From positions 34,583 through 98,582 of the forward strand of contig JAYMGJ010000391.1 of NCBI GenBank assembly GCA_037178675.1: 64,000 nt of DNA, in the 5' to 3' direction. Origin of the DNA: Scleroderma bovista (Eukaryota > Basidiomycota > Agaricomycetes > Boletales > Sclerodermataceae). Below, piece by piece: positions 1 to 11,619 of this stretch. Each line of letters opens with the position of its first letter. Position 1 is the stretch's first letter. Below the pieces are notes generated by a model that was given only the letters and a program-made list of their open reading frames with translations, had not been told where the DNA came from and made no database searches. The position numbers and the translations under genes are program-made.

Positions 1-2157
1 GGAGTTGTAAGTTTGCAGAACGTCCCAAATGATAGCACATGAAAGTAAGTGGTGGATGATAATGACACGCACGAGGTATAAGTTTGAATGGGCGAAGGAT
101 GGTATCTGGTCTGTCCTTCGCATATTGACTGTGTGGTGTACATGGTCTCCAGGGGTCCACTGCGTCGAGCACGGTGCAACAGTGGCAAGACTATTAGAAA
201 TAAGAAGCAACTGGCACCAATCCACGCACCTTCACCATCGATGAAGGCCAGTTTATCAGCGGCAATCGCAAAACCACCGAGCGCATTCACAGCGGTAATG
301 TTCGGCATAGGCGGAACTGTGAAATATTTCCCGGGAGGAAAGGCCTAACAGTGGACGTGCTCAGAGTAAGCTAACTATGTAACGACAATCGTGCATGAAT
401 CACCTGACGACAAATCTTGGAGGCATGGTCAAGTGTCAGTAGTTTCGATACAATCCGGGGGTATGCTGGGTCAGGAGGAGCTGTCTGATGCCGCTGTCGT
501 TCATCATCATGGTGAAAAGACGAACTACTGCTCACATCGAAAAAACCCCATTCCGTGCAGACCTGGAATGTCCAAGGTCGCCAATCCTGATCGAGAGATG
601 TATCAAGGAAAACAGTATCATTGTAAGTGCCGAAACACTAGTGCAGGAATCATTATTAAGTGAGTAGAATGAACCTTCGACTATTACTCACATCCTCCAC
701 GGTTAAATTAGCGTCAAGGCAGCTTTGGACTAGGTTCTAGCTCCAAAATGAACAATTGCAGCACGAAACCCAGGTCAAATTAATCCTCACTTCTTTGATA
801 TAAAGAGCATAGTTCAAGATGGAGAAATCAACTTGACGTCCCCATAGCAGATTCTTGTGGCCAACTGGTAGATGTGGAGTATGTGCCGAGCCAATGGTCG
901 GTTGATTCAGTGCTTCGCAAAATTCGTCGAACATCGTATCTCCGACTGCGGGATCCCAGTTCTTCTCCTGCCAATACGCGACCGGGATCTAGGTTACCAA
1001 AGTTCTGTCAGACACATGATCATCGAGAAGCATACACTACCTCACTCCAAGAACAGACGCAAAATCGTCGTCATGCTTGAGATTTTTCAAGCCAAATAAA
1101 TCCTTGACTGAATCCTTGACATTTGGATCTTCAAGGAGTATGTCAATGGTCTCAATGGCACTCATGATGTTAGCGGAGCAACGAGAATCAGCAGCTTGGC
1201 GGATGACATCATAATACTCCCAATTGGAAAGATCAGCATGCGTAACGGCTTTTGGTGAAGAAATGAGTAGGACGAAGAACAAAGCAAGTGAACATACACA
1301 TACCGCTGGAAGCGATGGAGCCAAAGACCAATTCCGGGTATAATATCTTCATATGCGCCGCACGGGCGCCTGCGTAAGAGCCCTAGTATAATTCGTCTCA
1401 TTGAATCTTGGAGTGCGGGTAGAGACATACACCATAATATATCCAAGGAACATGGGGGGCAGTCAAATTCTCGTCTGTGCCGGGGAACTTGACGTTTGCC
1501 ATGAAGTTGGCTGAATCGGCAGCAGCCTGATCATTGTTGAGCCATCTATCATGGTAAATCAGGTTAACATGCACCTGGACAGAAGACAATGACTGCTTAC
1601 CTCAGGTTGTCAGTGCTGAAGTCGGGCACTGGGATAGATTTGCCTGCTTGGCCTCAGTTCGAAGTTCGTGACGTCTCAGATGGTGACAGACCGTAGTACC
1701 GATGCTCAAGCACAACACCAACTCCTCCGGTTGCATTTGCCAATATTTCCACAATTCCAGTATCTAAAAATGGAAGTCGATCTTCACCACTGGTTTCACC
1801 ACCGTCAAGAACAATCACAGGTCCGCCTGAGCCAGGATGGTAATGGCGAGCATTAACCCAATAGCGTTGGCTAAAGGTACCAAGCGTGGGGTTGTGATGA
1901 TCAATGGGTTGTGTGAAATGCTGCTCAGGAAACTGGAGTGCCCTTGAGGACACGGTTAGCGCTGGGGGAAAGTCATCATGACCTGTATCTTGCAGGACAA
2001 AGGGTGAAGGGTTCCGAGAATCTGCCAAAGCCTTTTCAAGTTTCCAAAGGTTGATGCTCTGAGGGCTGAACGAGAGTCTGGAGTCCACCACATTGATAAA
2101 TGTAAACACGGTTGAGATCACGATGAGAAATGAAGCGAAGCTACTCGTAAGCTTCAT
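1..2157 (-). CDS. Secreted serine peptidase, S28 family (3' end off window)
   Basis: Probable S28 (lysosomal Pro-X carboxypeptidase/thymus serine protease type) exopeptidase, likely secreted. The first true ATG is at 2157; it starts a hydrophobic signal peptide (MKLTSSFASFLIVISTVF). Later segments show TQPIDHHNPTLGTFSQRYW, the GGPVIVLDGGE region and EHRYYGLS, all typical of S28. The nucleophile region GSYAGARAAHMK reads at about 1340-1380, after an intron ending in TAG. Further exons follow at about 1037-1250, 737-934 and 240-350. The region of the catalytic Asp, DPWRPCTPHSQYAKDRPDT, reads at about 80-150. After KLIP (about 75) a likely donor site leads out of the window, so the exon with the catalytic His is missing here. 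There are at least six introns, and exon limits are approximate. Family assignment is strong; substrate is unknown. Confidence 0.85.
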
Positions 2158-3067
2158 AATTCCCACCGAAGCGTCGACAGTACACCGGACACCGAGGAGT
2201 CAGAGGAGTACGGGGACAGGGAAGTTGAAATTGAAGCGGGCTAATAGCAGCTGCCAGCCTGCCACCGCCTGGCCCGAGCAACTGCCGACTTTCTTCGGCC
2301 AGTGCCGCACGCGTCTTATTGAAGCTCGCCAACATCGAAAGTTGGCCAAGCATACAAATTATTATGCCTCACCGATATCTGCTGAGTGTAGGCAATCAGG
2401 GACACGGTGGAAAAGTAGAATGGCTATGGACCCTGCCCAGGTTGAACTTCGAAGACTGATCTCGGACACTCAGAGTCCCTGTACATATTTGCTTATCCGT
2501 GCTAATAGGACCGATCTGTGTAGCGTTTGGCCAACCATCCCATCCACATTGTCCTGCATGCCAATCAGCATAGTTTCGTTAAGACCTTAAAGCCACCACA
2601 GATGCCCGTGAAAACGGATAGATCCCTTTGTGAATGATGCATATGATGAAAACAGGGGACGCCGGTGAACCTCGGAGCTCATAGATGCATCCTACCGTCA
2701 TTCGGTAAATCATGTTCGAAACATCGGCATCGCTGCGATCATTTCCGCATGATGCTTGGCATGACCCTATGTAGCTGGCAAGCACTTTTGTAATCAGCGT
2801 CACGGGCTCCACCACTGAGAAGCAGTGACGCAGTCAAGGTAGCGGACAAGCACAAGGACGAAACAAGACAGCACGACCAGAAGAAAAGAAAGGGGGAAAT
2901 AATCGACGTTTTAGCTTCCGGACCTAGAGCATATCATAATGTCCCTGCCTCTGCTTACCGTCTGCGTTGGCGTCAATCAAAGGTGCGCAGGGGAACTGCT
3001 GTGTTTGCTGTCCTTGACACAAAGGACGAGAACGAACGCCTTGCATTGAAGGCGTCGTGGCAAGACA
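2158..3067. other. Intergenic, no supported gene
   Basis: Upstream flank of the S28 peptidase. Open frames here are short, lack recognisable motifs and mostly start at non-ATG codons. I see no RNA gene or repeat. Confidence 0.4.
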
Positions 3068-3562
3068 TCACTCAAATAAGGAGCCCGTTGCGTCATCGTA
3101 GAACGGCTCATTTATTGGCAATTGTCTGATCTTTTTTGGGGTGTTCTTCTCCTTGTAAACATAATGAAAGTTCTGTGAACATAAACTCTGTTTGCACGCA
3201 GCTGTGCCCTGGTTACCATTCGAGCATGTGCCCTCAGTGGAGAAGTTGGTTGAACAACAGTCCATACTTTTCCATGATGGACAACCAGCAATGGCAGCTG
3301 CAAGACGGGACACCAAGAACAGCACAGATATCTTCGAGCTCCCATCCTGTATCCCATAGACGGAGTGCACACAATTTGGGGTGCTGATGGCCCGCGGTAG
3401 GGCATGGCGACTGGAGGAAGTAGTTATCCATTCCATTAATTCCGCACACCTCACGACGCAGGTCGAAACATTTTTGTTATTGACAAGATTTTCGCGAACT
3501 GCAGTAAACGCTGAGTAAGCACTCCATGAATTCAGATCCAGGGGGCATACAGACAACCGCAC
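3068..3562 (-). CDS. Possible small cysteine-rich secreted protein (uncertain)
   Basis: I do not recognise this protein. The minus frame contains a hydrophobic run resembling a signal peptide (KISVLFLVSRLAAAIAG at about 3280-3340). A short cysteine-rich segment with a C..CC..C..C..C spacing follows, then a basic tail that ends at 3068. This layout is common in small secreted fungal proteins. No good ATG lies directly before the hydrophobic run, so a 5' exon would be needed. The upstream part of the open frame is probably not coding. It could equally be a chance frame. Confidence 0.2.
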   Translation of the reverse strand: MRLSVCPLDLNSWSAYSAFTAVRENLVNNKNVSTCVVRCAELMEWITTSSSRHALPRAISTPNCVHSVYGIQDGSSKISVLFLVSRLAAAIAGCPSWKSMDCCSTNFSTEGTCSNGNQGTAACKQSLCSQNFHYVYKEKNTPKKIRQLPINEPFYDDATGSLFE

Positions 3563-4559
3563 GGAGGTTAGGAATCATGTCAGAGAGTGTACCAAGGTTG
3601 ACAAAATGATTCATACCTTACTAGACTCATCAGTGACATTGATAGCGAATTGATCCCTGGTACACTACCAATGCAACATCGTTCAAGCAATAGCGCAATA
3701 TGTTGGTCCATGCAAGCTAACGAATGATCCTAGACTTTAATTACCAGCAGTGAGCTTTGGGTGGGGTTACTGGAAGTCATAGCTAATGAGATAGGTATAC
3801 CCCATAGTCTAGAAGAGCGGGACGCAGGCAAACACTGATGATCCAAGCACAGTACATCGCCGAGGCGGGCGTGTCAGCGGCTCCATTGATTTGGACTGAC
3901 AATGATACGAGATGGTCACCTGCTGTTCGTTCAACGTGCGCGTGCTACGATAAATACGAAGCTGAGAAGACCAATGTCCCGGGTAACGAATCAGATAGAG
4001 AGGAAGGTGCTGCCTAGAAACATATGCGGTAGCTTGCGTAACGCCCACTCGTCTCACTAGGTCGGGTAATTTTTACAACTTGACCACGGCGTAGACCGTA
4101 GTAACGCGCAACAGGATCTGCAAGTTGGATGCGAGGGAGTTGTGTATCCTTTAGGCGGCTAGACGGCTGCTATGAGCATTTTGGCTAATGACAAATGTGG
4201 CAGCATACTATTTTTCAAGCAATTGTTTTTTCTGTTCTGGGGAGAGGACCTCATGTTGGGGCACTAGTGTATGGTGTGTAATATTAACGAGGAGGTCCGC
4301 TTCAGAGAACTCTTCCAGCCGATACTGAGCGGACATGCCCGCAATTACCTATCATCGGAGGATTAGACCAATATCTATGAGAACTACTCATCTTTCGAAA
4401 GCCTACTTTGCGTGCAGAGGGGGTCATGTTCCCAGGGAAAATGATGATACCCCTCATGATAGATTTTTCCTCCAAAATACCAAGCAGCCTTCAAAGACAT
4501 GGGTTTCACCAAATATAAGACAGGTGACGGGGCATACTTTCGCATTGTCTTCACACCTA
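3563..4559. other. Intergenic, nothing recognisable
   Basis: About 1 kb without a conserved frame, repeat or RNA gene that I can support. Confidence 0.4.
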
Positions 4560-5031
4560 CGCTTTTTTCATCACTAAAGAAGACAAAGATTTGGTCTGCG
4601 TGATTTTCTCGTGAATTTGTGAAAAAGTTGAGTTGATTTCGGCTGCGCATGGTCGGCCTCGTGCATTCAAAACCAGAAATCTTAGCACGTACTCAACGCT
4701 CCCTCCGCTGTTCGCATAGTGAGCACGAAAGGTGACAAGGTCCATGTTAATTTCGTCGTCTGACACTTGATACCCCTGTAGTCCAAGGTTTACATACATA
4801 TGTTCAGGAGACAAACTTGACTGACCCTGTCCTTGACGAGTTCGTGAATAGTCCGGTTGACTTTCCATAGCTTTGCGGTATCGTCTTCTGCCATCGTGAT
4901 GTGCAGGTGCAAAAGTTGTATTCAAACTCAGATCCATACAAGCTGACCGTCGAGATGCCACCACCGCCAGCACCAACCGCCAGTGCTAATGGAAGCAATG
5001 CACCACCATCCTCAACAGTCCCACTCACCAA
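4560..5031 (-). CDS. Possible hypothetical protein, two-exon fragment
   Basis: Two minus-strand frames look coding. Frame one (about 4940-5031) reads a Gly/Ala-rich stretch (AVGAGGGGISTVSLYGSEFE). Frame two (4557 to about 4860) reads NLGLQGYQVSDDEINMDL followed by FRAHYANSGGSVEYVLRFLV. Joining them needs an intron near 4860-4930. No ATG is evident at the head of either frame, and I recognise no family. The segment abuts the start of the WD40 gene on the other strand. It may be a relic or part of a gene whose 5' exon I cannot define. Confidence 0.25.
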
Positions 5032-5038
5032 TGGGTTG

Positions 5039-6333
5039 ATGGTGAGAGTAGTCCCGGATAAAAAGAACTTCAGTGTGTGACTGCAGAGGCCCCCCAGACC
5101 AAGTTGAAGCCCGCCAAAGTTTTTAAAAATGCGGTCGAACCCACACCCCCGTTACCAGCAGGAAGCAGTTTAAGACTCAACGCTGGTCCTCGACATATCA
5201 CTTCCATCACTTTTGACGACAGGGGAGACCAAGTCCTGACTGCATCAGAGGATGAGACCTTCCGATTATATAGCTGCAAATCTGGCAAGCAAGTTGTCAC
5301 TATGTTTATAACTTCCATTGGGCTGACATTTGATACAGACACATCAAGACGCTCTATTCCAAGAAGTATGGTGTCGATCTTCCGCGTTTCACCCATAAAA
5401 ACACCACCGTAGTGCATGCCTCGACGAAGGAAGATGATACCATACGTTATCACTCCCTACATGACAACAAATACTTGCAGTACTTCAAGGGTCACAAGCA
5501 ACGCGTCATCTCGCTGGAAATGTCGCCCGTTGATGATGGATTCATGTCTGGCTCGCTGGATAGGACGGTGCGGCTATGGGACCTTCGTGTGCCGACTTGT
5601 CGTGGTCTACTGAACATCCCGTCGGCACCAGTGATCGCTTACGACACCTCTGGCCTCGTCTTTGCAGTTGGCGTCAACAACTACTCCCGGATTTTGTTGT
5701 ATGACCAGGCGAATTATGACAAGGCCCCGTTTCTCACTGCTACATTGGAAGATCCGACACTTGCACTGGTTAGCTATCCACCGCGACCCATCTACATGAC
5801 ATCGCTTGCATTTTCCTCCAATGGCAAATACCTCCTTGTCGGCTGTTCTGGCGATGCACATTACATCCTTGACGCATTCGAGGGGCACTTGGTTGCGAAA
5901 TTGGAAGGTTTCGTAGGTCTAGAGAGACGACGTCTCGAAGCACCCCCAAGCATCGACCCTGTGAAAGGTAACAGTGGGGAGGAGGTCTCATGGACACCAG
6001 ACAGCAAGTACGTTATTGGAGGAAGTCTCGATGGCCGGGTGATAGTGTGGGATGTACAAAATCTACCCACTCGAACAGGTCCTGTGGACCTGAAGTTGCC
6101 ACCCCTGTGCCTCCAGCCTTTGGCTAACCTTGATGGACATCCTGGTCCAGCTAGATGTGTGAAGTTTAACCCTCGGTTAGCGATGTTAGTAACTGCTGGG
6201 GCGGAACTGGTGTGTACTTCTTGTGTACTATTGTATTCTTGCTGACGTCCAGTGTCTACAGGCATTCTGGTTACCAGACCAATCAGCGGACAACGAGGAG
6301 ATTGCTAGGGACCTGTTAAGGAAGAAGCCTTAA
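5039..6333 (+). CDS. WD40 repeat protein, Swd2/WDR82-like
   Basis: Predicted seven-bladed WD40 adaptor of the COMPASS (Set1) H3K4 methyltransferase and, in fungi, of the cleavage/polyadenylation machinery; nuclear. My spliced model is 5039-5041 (ATG only), 5098-5292, 5349-6209 and 6262-6333, all phase 0, giving 376 residues. It reads MTKLKPAKVFKNA, then blades with TSITFDDRGDQVLTASEDE, the family hallmark TLYSKKYGVDLPRFTHKN, SGSLDRTVRLWDLR and GGSLDGRVIVWDV, ending AFWLPDQSADNEEIARDL. The frame before 5098 opens on GTG with an upstream stop, so an initiator from an upstream mini-exon is needed. The ATG at 5039 followed by GTGAG, with acceptor CCCCAG at 5097, supplies it. Length and motif order fit WDR82/Swd2. 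Confidence 0.9.
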
Positions 6334-6483
6334 AGGCCTATTTCAAAATGTAGCATACATACATTGTATCCACTATGATGATGATGTGCAAACGTCACTA
6401 CTCTATTATTCAACTACTCCACAATATTGGCATACAAACTCAACCAGCCAGCAGTTAAGGTAAGTCATACATACATACATACA
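6334..6483. other. Convergent 3' region with short CATA repeat
   Basis: Short spacer between the convergent WD40 and aspartic protease genes. It holds a CATA-rich microsatellite (about 6468-6484) and an AT-rich 3' untranslated-type sequence. Confidence 0.4.
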
Positions 6484-8317
6484 TCAAGGGGTTGAGAGCT
6501 TCGCCAGCGAAATCGTATTGTTGTTAACATTAGTGGAAAAATACGCGTTCTTCAAGAACACGTCACCGACCTAACAAATGTATGAGTGAAAGCTGAAATA
6601 GGGACGGGCCAAGAAGCCTACCAGCCACTGAGTCGCTGTTCCGAATTGTCCAGGTTGGATTCCAGAAGCGCAATCACCTGTTGGGTTGTTGGCGTCTACA
6701 GGTATCATCGCAAGGTCCCTCGGATCGATGGAGAACGAGGAGCCTCCGAATGTCAAAGCAAGGCTAGCATTGGTAGTGCACGGAATAATGCATTGTTGTG
6801 AGTCACATGTCCCACCGAGACCTTGCATCAGTGTTTGTGCATCGGAAGGAGGCAACAACATCAGAGTGGTGCCCGTGTCAAGCACTGCAGTGCGTCCCGT
6901 AATGCCACCCTCTGCTCCGTTGATGGTAACCGCATCGATGGAGCCCTCCCAGAAGCCCTGTTGGTTGACATTCGGGATAGTAATAAGGGAATTGGCAATG
7001 AATTTAGAAGGGTCGAGGCCTCCGAAAGTGACTTCGCCATCATTAAGTTGGTCGGCGAGGCGCGAGATCTTGAACGAAGTGATCGCAGCCGAAATCAAGC
7101 CATTAGAAGCGAAAGATTCCACAGGTGTGGGAACATTCTGCTGGGACAAACCCTACACGAACGAAACTTTGTCAAGCCCTCGAAAGAAGACACTAGACTA
7201 ACCGATAGCGCAAGGCCCATGAGTCCGTCGAACGGTACACCAGGGTCGGCAAACTGCCTGCTCTCTGCTGTCGTAACTCCGAAAGTGTGATTGCTTAGGG
7301 CGATGCCTCCGATGCTAACTTGATCTTGACACACTGTCCCAGCTACTTCTCCAGAACCATACGTGACTTGGAATCGTGTATTACTTGGCACAAACGAGGT
7401 AGAACTTTTGGTGCCCAGGAAGGTGTGGTTGCCCTTGTAAGGAGTCAGCGAAGTGTCCCGTAGCTTAGAGGAAGGACTCACACAATCGCCCAATGTAGAT
7501 TGACAGTTTTCACCACCAACCCCTGATGTGTGCAAGAATCAAGATAAAGTTTCAAGGTGCACACATTGGTATGCTTACAAAAGTCAGCACTCCCAGAATC
7601 CATCAGAATCTTAAAATCTCTTGGGGGCGTGCCAATTTGAATGGTCGCAATGTATGCGACATCATTGGCCCTGTTTAGTTTCTGTTAGGTAGCTTTCGTA
7701 CATATAGATATACGTACAACTTACTCGATGTCCAACCCCAGAGAGCCATTGGTCGTAGGTGGTTTGGCGAGCGTCAAGCCCCCATTAGTAGCTGCTTGGA
7801 TGTCGAGAGGGGAGACACCTGTGTTGTTCCCAGACGTAGCTCCACTTCCACCAAGCATAGTACCATTCGCGATCGTACCGTTACTCGTGATCCCATGGGA
7901 CCCATGACGACCATATGAAGCTGCCATTCCAACGCGAGTATTCCCAAATTGGAAGGACTTTCCTTGACCACTCTCGAGGAGATACAAGCGTTTGTGTATA
8001 GCAGAACGGAGTTCGTGTTCTGGAGGTTCTTGACGGCCTATCATACGAGAAAGACGCTTTGACCCACGGTTGATGTATTGCTGCATGAGCTGTTTGGGAT
8101 GTAAGCTGTCAAGCGTGCACGCAGAGGATCCGATACAACAACCAACCAGCTGAGGGTGAACATTCGTACGAGTGGTTTGGAATCGTTTGAGAGGTAAAGT
8201 GACCCGTCCAGGACTAGGAAGTGTACGACCTCGCGCCCGAAGAGGAATGGCGTTTGCGAGTGTGCAATTTAAGAGGCATGCAGTCAGGACAATGAAGATC
8301 AGCGACCACTGCTTCAT
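6484..8317 (-). CDS. Secreted pepsin-like aspartic protease (A1)
   Basis: Aspartyl endopeptidase of the A1 family, secreted or vacuolar. The first ATG is at 8317 (the open frame further upstream begins with TTG); it opens a signal peptide MKQWSLIFIVLTACLL. A Ser/Gly/Asn-rich propeptide with several N-glycosylation sequons follows. The substrate-strand motif ANDVAYIATIQIGTPP and the first active-site motif DSGSADF read at about 7570-7680. After an intron the frame resumes at VGGENC, then VTYGSGEVAGTVCQD. The second active-site motif DTGTTL lies near 6880. A last intron near 6570 leads to GDVFLKNAYFSTNV and the stop at 6484. At least four introns are present. Both catalytic Asp motifs are intact. 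It is convergent with the WD40 gene. Confidence 0.9.
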
Positions 8318-8952
8318 ATTGACCAAGGGAATAGAAAAAAATATCAAGAGCGAGGCCGGCCTGCGGTAACCTCAGTGAAGTGAGAAGAGAAGGATTGAAG
8401 GGGTTATGGAGAAAAAGAAAGACGGTGGCAGCACCAGGCTCCAATTACTTCGACCTGGGAATGAGAGAGGGTGAAAAAACGACGGCTGCTCGTAAACCCC
8501 GTGCTTCGCCATTTATACTTGTCACCTTTGTCTCGGAACAGGTCAAGTCGCTGAACGGTTGCTGATGTAATCGACAGTGGCGAGACTTTCACAGAAACCG
8601 CAGTCATCGGAAATTTTCACAACGGGCAGTCCTGACAACGGAAGAGCCAAGCAAGGCATACAATACATACATACCTCTTTCTTAAGAGGGTCATCATTGC
8701 GACCGGGGAACGAGGGGAAACTTTGTACATCATTCCACACTTGTGGAAACGCTGATATTGTATTCCACTGCCTGGCCCACAGTAACAATGCGACAATGAG
8801 GCGAATTGGCGCTCCGCCATAACAAGCTAGGAACCTTATCCGTTACAGCTGTGCCTGCGTATCATTGCAACGTCGGACCATTCATACGATCCCGAACGTA
8901 CCTTTGACAATTAAGCAACATTCGAGGAGGGATTGAACAAGAGCCCATCCAA
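8318..8952. other. Intergenic, upstream of aspartic protease
   Basis: Contains the aspartic protease promoter region and the 3' flank of the enoyl-CoA hydratase gene. No conserved frame or repeat is seen. Confidence 0.4.
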
Positions 8953-9927
8953 CTACAGCTTTGCTGTGGTAGATGGCAGTATGGAGTCAGTTCGTGCGTC
9001 CAGCCCAACAGACTCCAAACAATCTCTATAAAGAAAAGCCTTGATGGTACCCCAGACACCCGTTTTTGGTAGCACCGAGACTTCTTTGGCAAACTTCATG
9101 GCCTCGGTCAGAACATTCTCGGTCCCAAGTTCAGTGCCTGTCCCACTGCAGCTTGCAATACGGTCAACGAGACCCGTTGTGAGTGCTTCCGAAGGTGTAA
9201 ATCGGTGGCCCTCCAATGCAATGCGTCTTCGAACGGTAGGCTCGGACACCTTTGCGTTCAAGATAGCGGTGAATGATAGGGGCCAAGGTGCACCAAAGTG
9301 GACCTGTAAGAATATCACACTCCTTTTAAGCGGAAAAATGACAATGCAAAGGGACAACGTACCTCATTCATACAGAGCCATGCTCGCCTTCTACTTCCAT
9401 CTGTCATAACACGGTAGTCACAAGCCAGGGCTAGCATCATCCCAGCTGCAAAGCAGTGCCCATTGATAGCTGCAATGGTGGGAACTACATCACCTCGTTA
9501 GACACTGCGAGCAGTTAGTTGGCACGTGATAGGTGGCCTACTTGGAAATGTCAGGAGACGAGCGAAGAGCGGATTTGCAGTTTCTGGGAAACAGAAAGGT
9601 AAATGAACTGGATTAGTAGAGCCGCCCAAAGCACGCGCCAGTGAAGAAGGCCAGGTTGCCCTTCACGCTCTCGTATTCGAAGCCATTGCTGAAAAACTTG
9701 TCCTGGTCTCGTTTGCCCACAATGATAAGAGCACCTTCGCCGCCGTGTCCTGTTGACATATCTTTCTTAAGAGTGGTGGAATCTAGGTGCCTGTTCTCGT
9801 TCCAGTGTTGCTCGATCACGTCCAATGCAGGGCGAAGTGCATCGTCGATCATTTGCTTGGTCAATCGGGAGTCCACTCCATTGTGCATTTCGATTATCCA
9901 TAAACCATCAATGGCTGGTAGATTCAT
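8953..9927 (-). CDS. Enoyl-CoA hydratase/isomerase family, C-terminal AKL
   Basis: Crotonase-fold enzyme predicted to act on acyl-CoA, probably in peroxisomal beta-oxidation as a hydratase or delta3-delta2 isomerase. Start ATG is at 9927. Visible parts are WIIEMHNGVDSRLTKQMIDD, the active-site loop region KFFSNGFEYE, then after an intron the oxyanion-hole region TIAAINGHCFAAGMMLALAC, and later LEGHRFTPSEALTTGLVDRI. The last codons read TTAKL followed by a stop at 8953; AKL is a recognised peroxisomal targeting signal type 1 variant. Introns lie near 9500-9610 and 9300-9360. It is divergent from the TRAP-alpha gene across a 380-bp interval with a perfect palindrome. Which reaction is catalysed cannot be decided from motifs alone. 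Confidence 0.85.
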
Positions 9928-10209
9928 ACCTCAACTACACCGACTCGAAGTGCAGAAATGACATTACTCACGGTAAGTTATGGTGAGCAGGGGTGAAGCT
10001 GATGGGAGGGAGAGGGGAAACCTCGATAGTGTTTGAGTGGTAGGCGACATATCTCCAAGCGTTTCACAGATAGTTCAAGGCGGTCTATAGGCAACCTCTG
10101 GCGGACGAATACACCACCGGCAACTTCGTTGACTCTGCAGGCCGGCAGACATGTGAAAAGGTAAAGGAATACCGGGTAGTCTGTTGGCAGTCCGTTTCGA
10201 GTATTAGGT

Positions 10210-10239
10210 TGATCATGTGACCATGAGGTCACATGATCA
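10210..10239. promoter_or_regulatory. Perfect palindrome in divergent promoter
   Basis: TGATCATGTGACC and its exact reverse complement are separated by ATGA. It lies between the divergent enoyl-CoA hydratase (start 9927) and TRAP-alpha (start 10309) genes. Each arm holds a CACATG core, an E-box-like sequence of the kind bound by bHLH factors. A dimeric factor site serving one or both genes is my inference. Confidence 0.45.
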
Positions 10240-10308
10240 GCATTAGGGGGACACGTTTGCCGTCTAAAAAGTTCCAACTAACTGGTTTCTTGGGTATTTG
10301 CTCTCGGT

Positions 10309-11431
10309 ATGCGTCCACAATCTCTTCTCGCGCGCGGCTTTGGTTTTGCGCTTGCCTTATTGTCCCTGTCTGCAGCAGGTAAGCACATTGTGACTCACCT
10401 TGGTCAAATCGATCTACCGTCTTATACCGCTCGAGCAGCTGTTGACTCAGTTGAACCCGAAATTGTTGCCCAAGCAACGTTTCCAGACTCTAATCCCTTT
10501 AGTCGTATGTTGCCTTGGTGCATCGCTCAACAAAGCATGGTTTGGAATCTCATGAATGACAGACGTCGTAAACGGTGAACGCAATCAAATCTTTCTCGCT
10601 GTTGAGAACAAAAGTGAGCGGAACGTGACTCTGCAATCTGTTGGCGGGTCCTTCCACCACCCGGATACTGGCGTCATTGTGAAAAACGTATGTCAATACA
10701 CTCGTTTTTCGCAACTTGGTTGACGCAGGATTGTAGACTCCCTCTGTCACTTACGGCATTCCACTCAACGAAGGGTCAAAATTACAGATTCCTTACGGAT
10801 TCTATTCCGAGTGAGTACCGTGCTCGTGTGCAATCGTTGGTAGACTGATAGCTTCCAGGTTCAAGGTTTGTCTATGGGTCCTATCTGCGCAGAACCTACT
10901 CACATGACGGGCTAGACTGGAGATTTGAGACTGAACATTTGGCTAGAACACACGGTTGAGGTAGGGTACCGATTTTAACCCTCTTCGCGACTGCTGATCT
11001 TCTCTTTGCAGGGCGAGAAATATCGCGTGATTGCCTATGACTCTATTGTTACCATCGTTGAGCCTGAAGCATCTTGGTTTGACTTCAAACTGTCAGTAAT
11101 CCCTGCTCTGCGCATATTCTAGCACTGACCCCGCCCCCGTAGTGTCTCCACATATGCTATTGTAGCTGCTATGCTTGGTGGAGTCTCATACTATGTCTAT
11201 CTCGCGTACCTTCCTGCACCAAAAGCGAAGAAGCCTAAACGCCACCAGGAAGTGAGCACGCCTGCTGCCACTGCCACAAGCACTAGCGCAGGTGGATATG
11301 AAGAGGAATGGATACCCGAACATCATCTCAAGAAACCCAAAGCCAGAAAGACCGCAGCTAGCAGTGGGGATGAAGTCAGCATCGGCCAGACAAGTGGTAC
11401 GGAGGGTAGGAAGAGGAAAGGGAGGAAGTAG
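10309..11431 (+). CDS. TRAP-alpha/Irc22-like translocon-associated ER protein
   Basis: Predicted type I ER membrane protein of the TRAP-alpha (SSR1)/Irc22 family, which associates with the Sec61 translocon. The start ATG at 10309 gives a signal peptide (MRPQSLLARGFGFALALLSLSAAG). The lumenal domain reads ATFPDSNPFS, then after an intron (donor 10505, next exon from 10563) VVNGERNQIFLAVENKSERN, GGSFHHPDTGVIVKN, PSVTYGIPLNEGSKLQIPYG, DLRLNIWLEHTVEGEKYRV and ASWFDFK. The last exon holds the transmembrane helix (STYAIVAAMLGGVSYYVYLA) and a basic cytosolic tail ending at a stop codon at 11431. About five introns. The order and spacing match the family well. Confidence 0.88.
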
Positions 11432-11619
11432 AAGCCGGTCACTGGTAGCTTGCAATAATTATTGCCTCACAACATTAGTTGCTTGGATTTGGCACATAGC
11501 TAATTTATACATGCTCAGCATGTCTAATGTGATGTTGGTTGCTGGCTGTAATATGATGAACCAGTGGTAGATAGTGGGCTAACCTGCCAAATTGCGGGTG
11601 TATGAAGAATAGAAGTCAG

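Noticed and set aside
5070..5453. 127-codon minus-strand open frame
   Set aside because: Antisense shadow of the WD40 exons and intron; no motif of its own.
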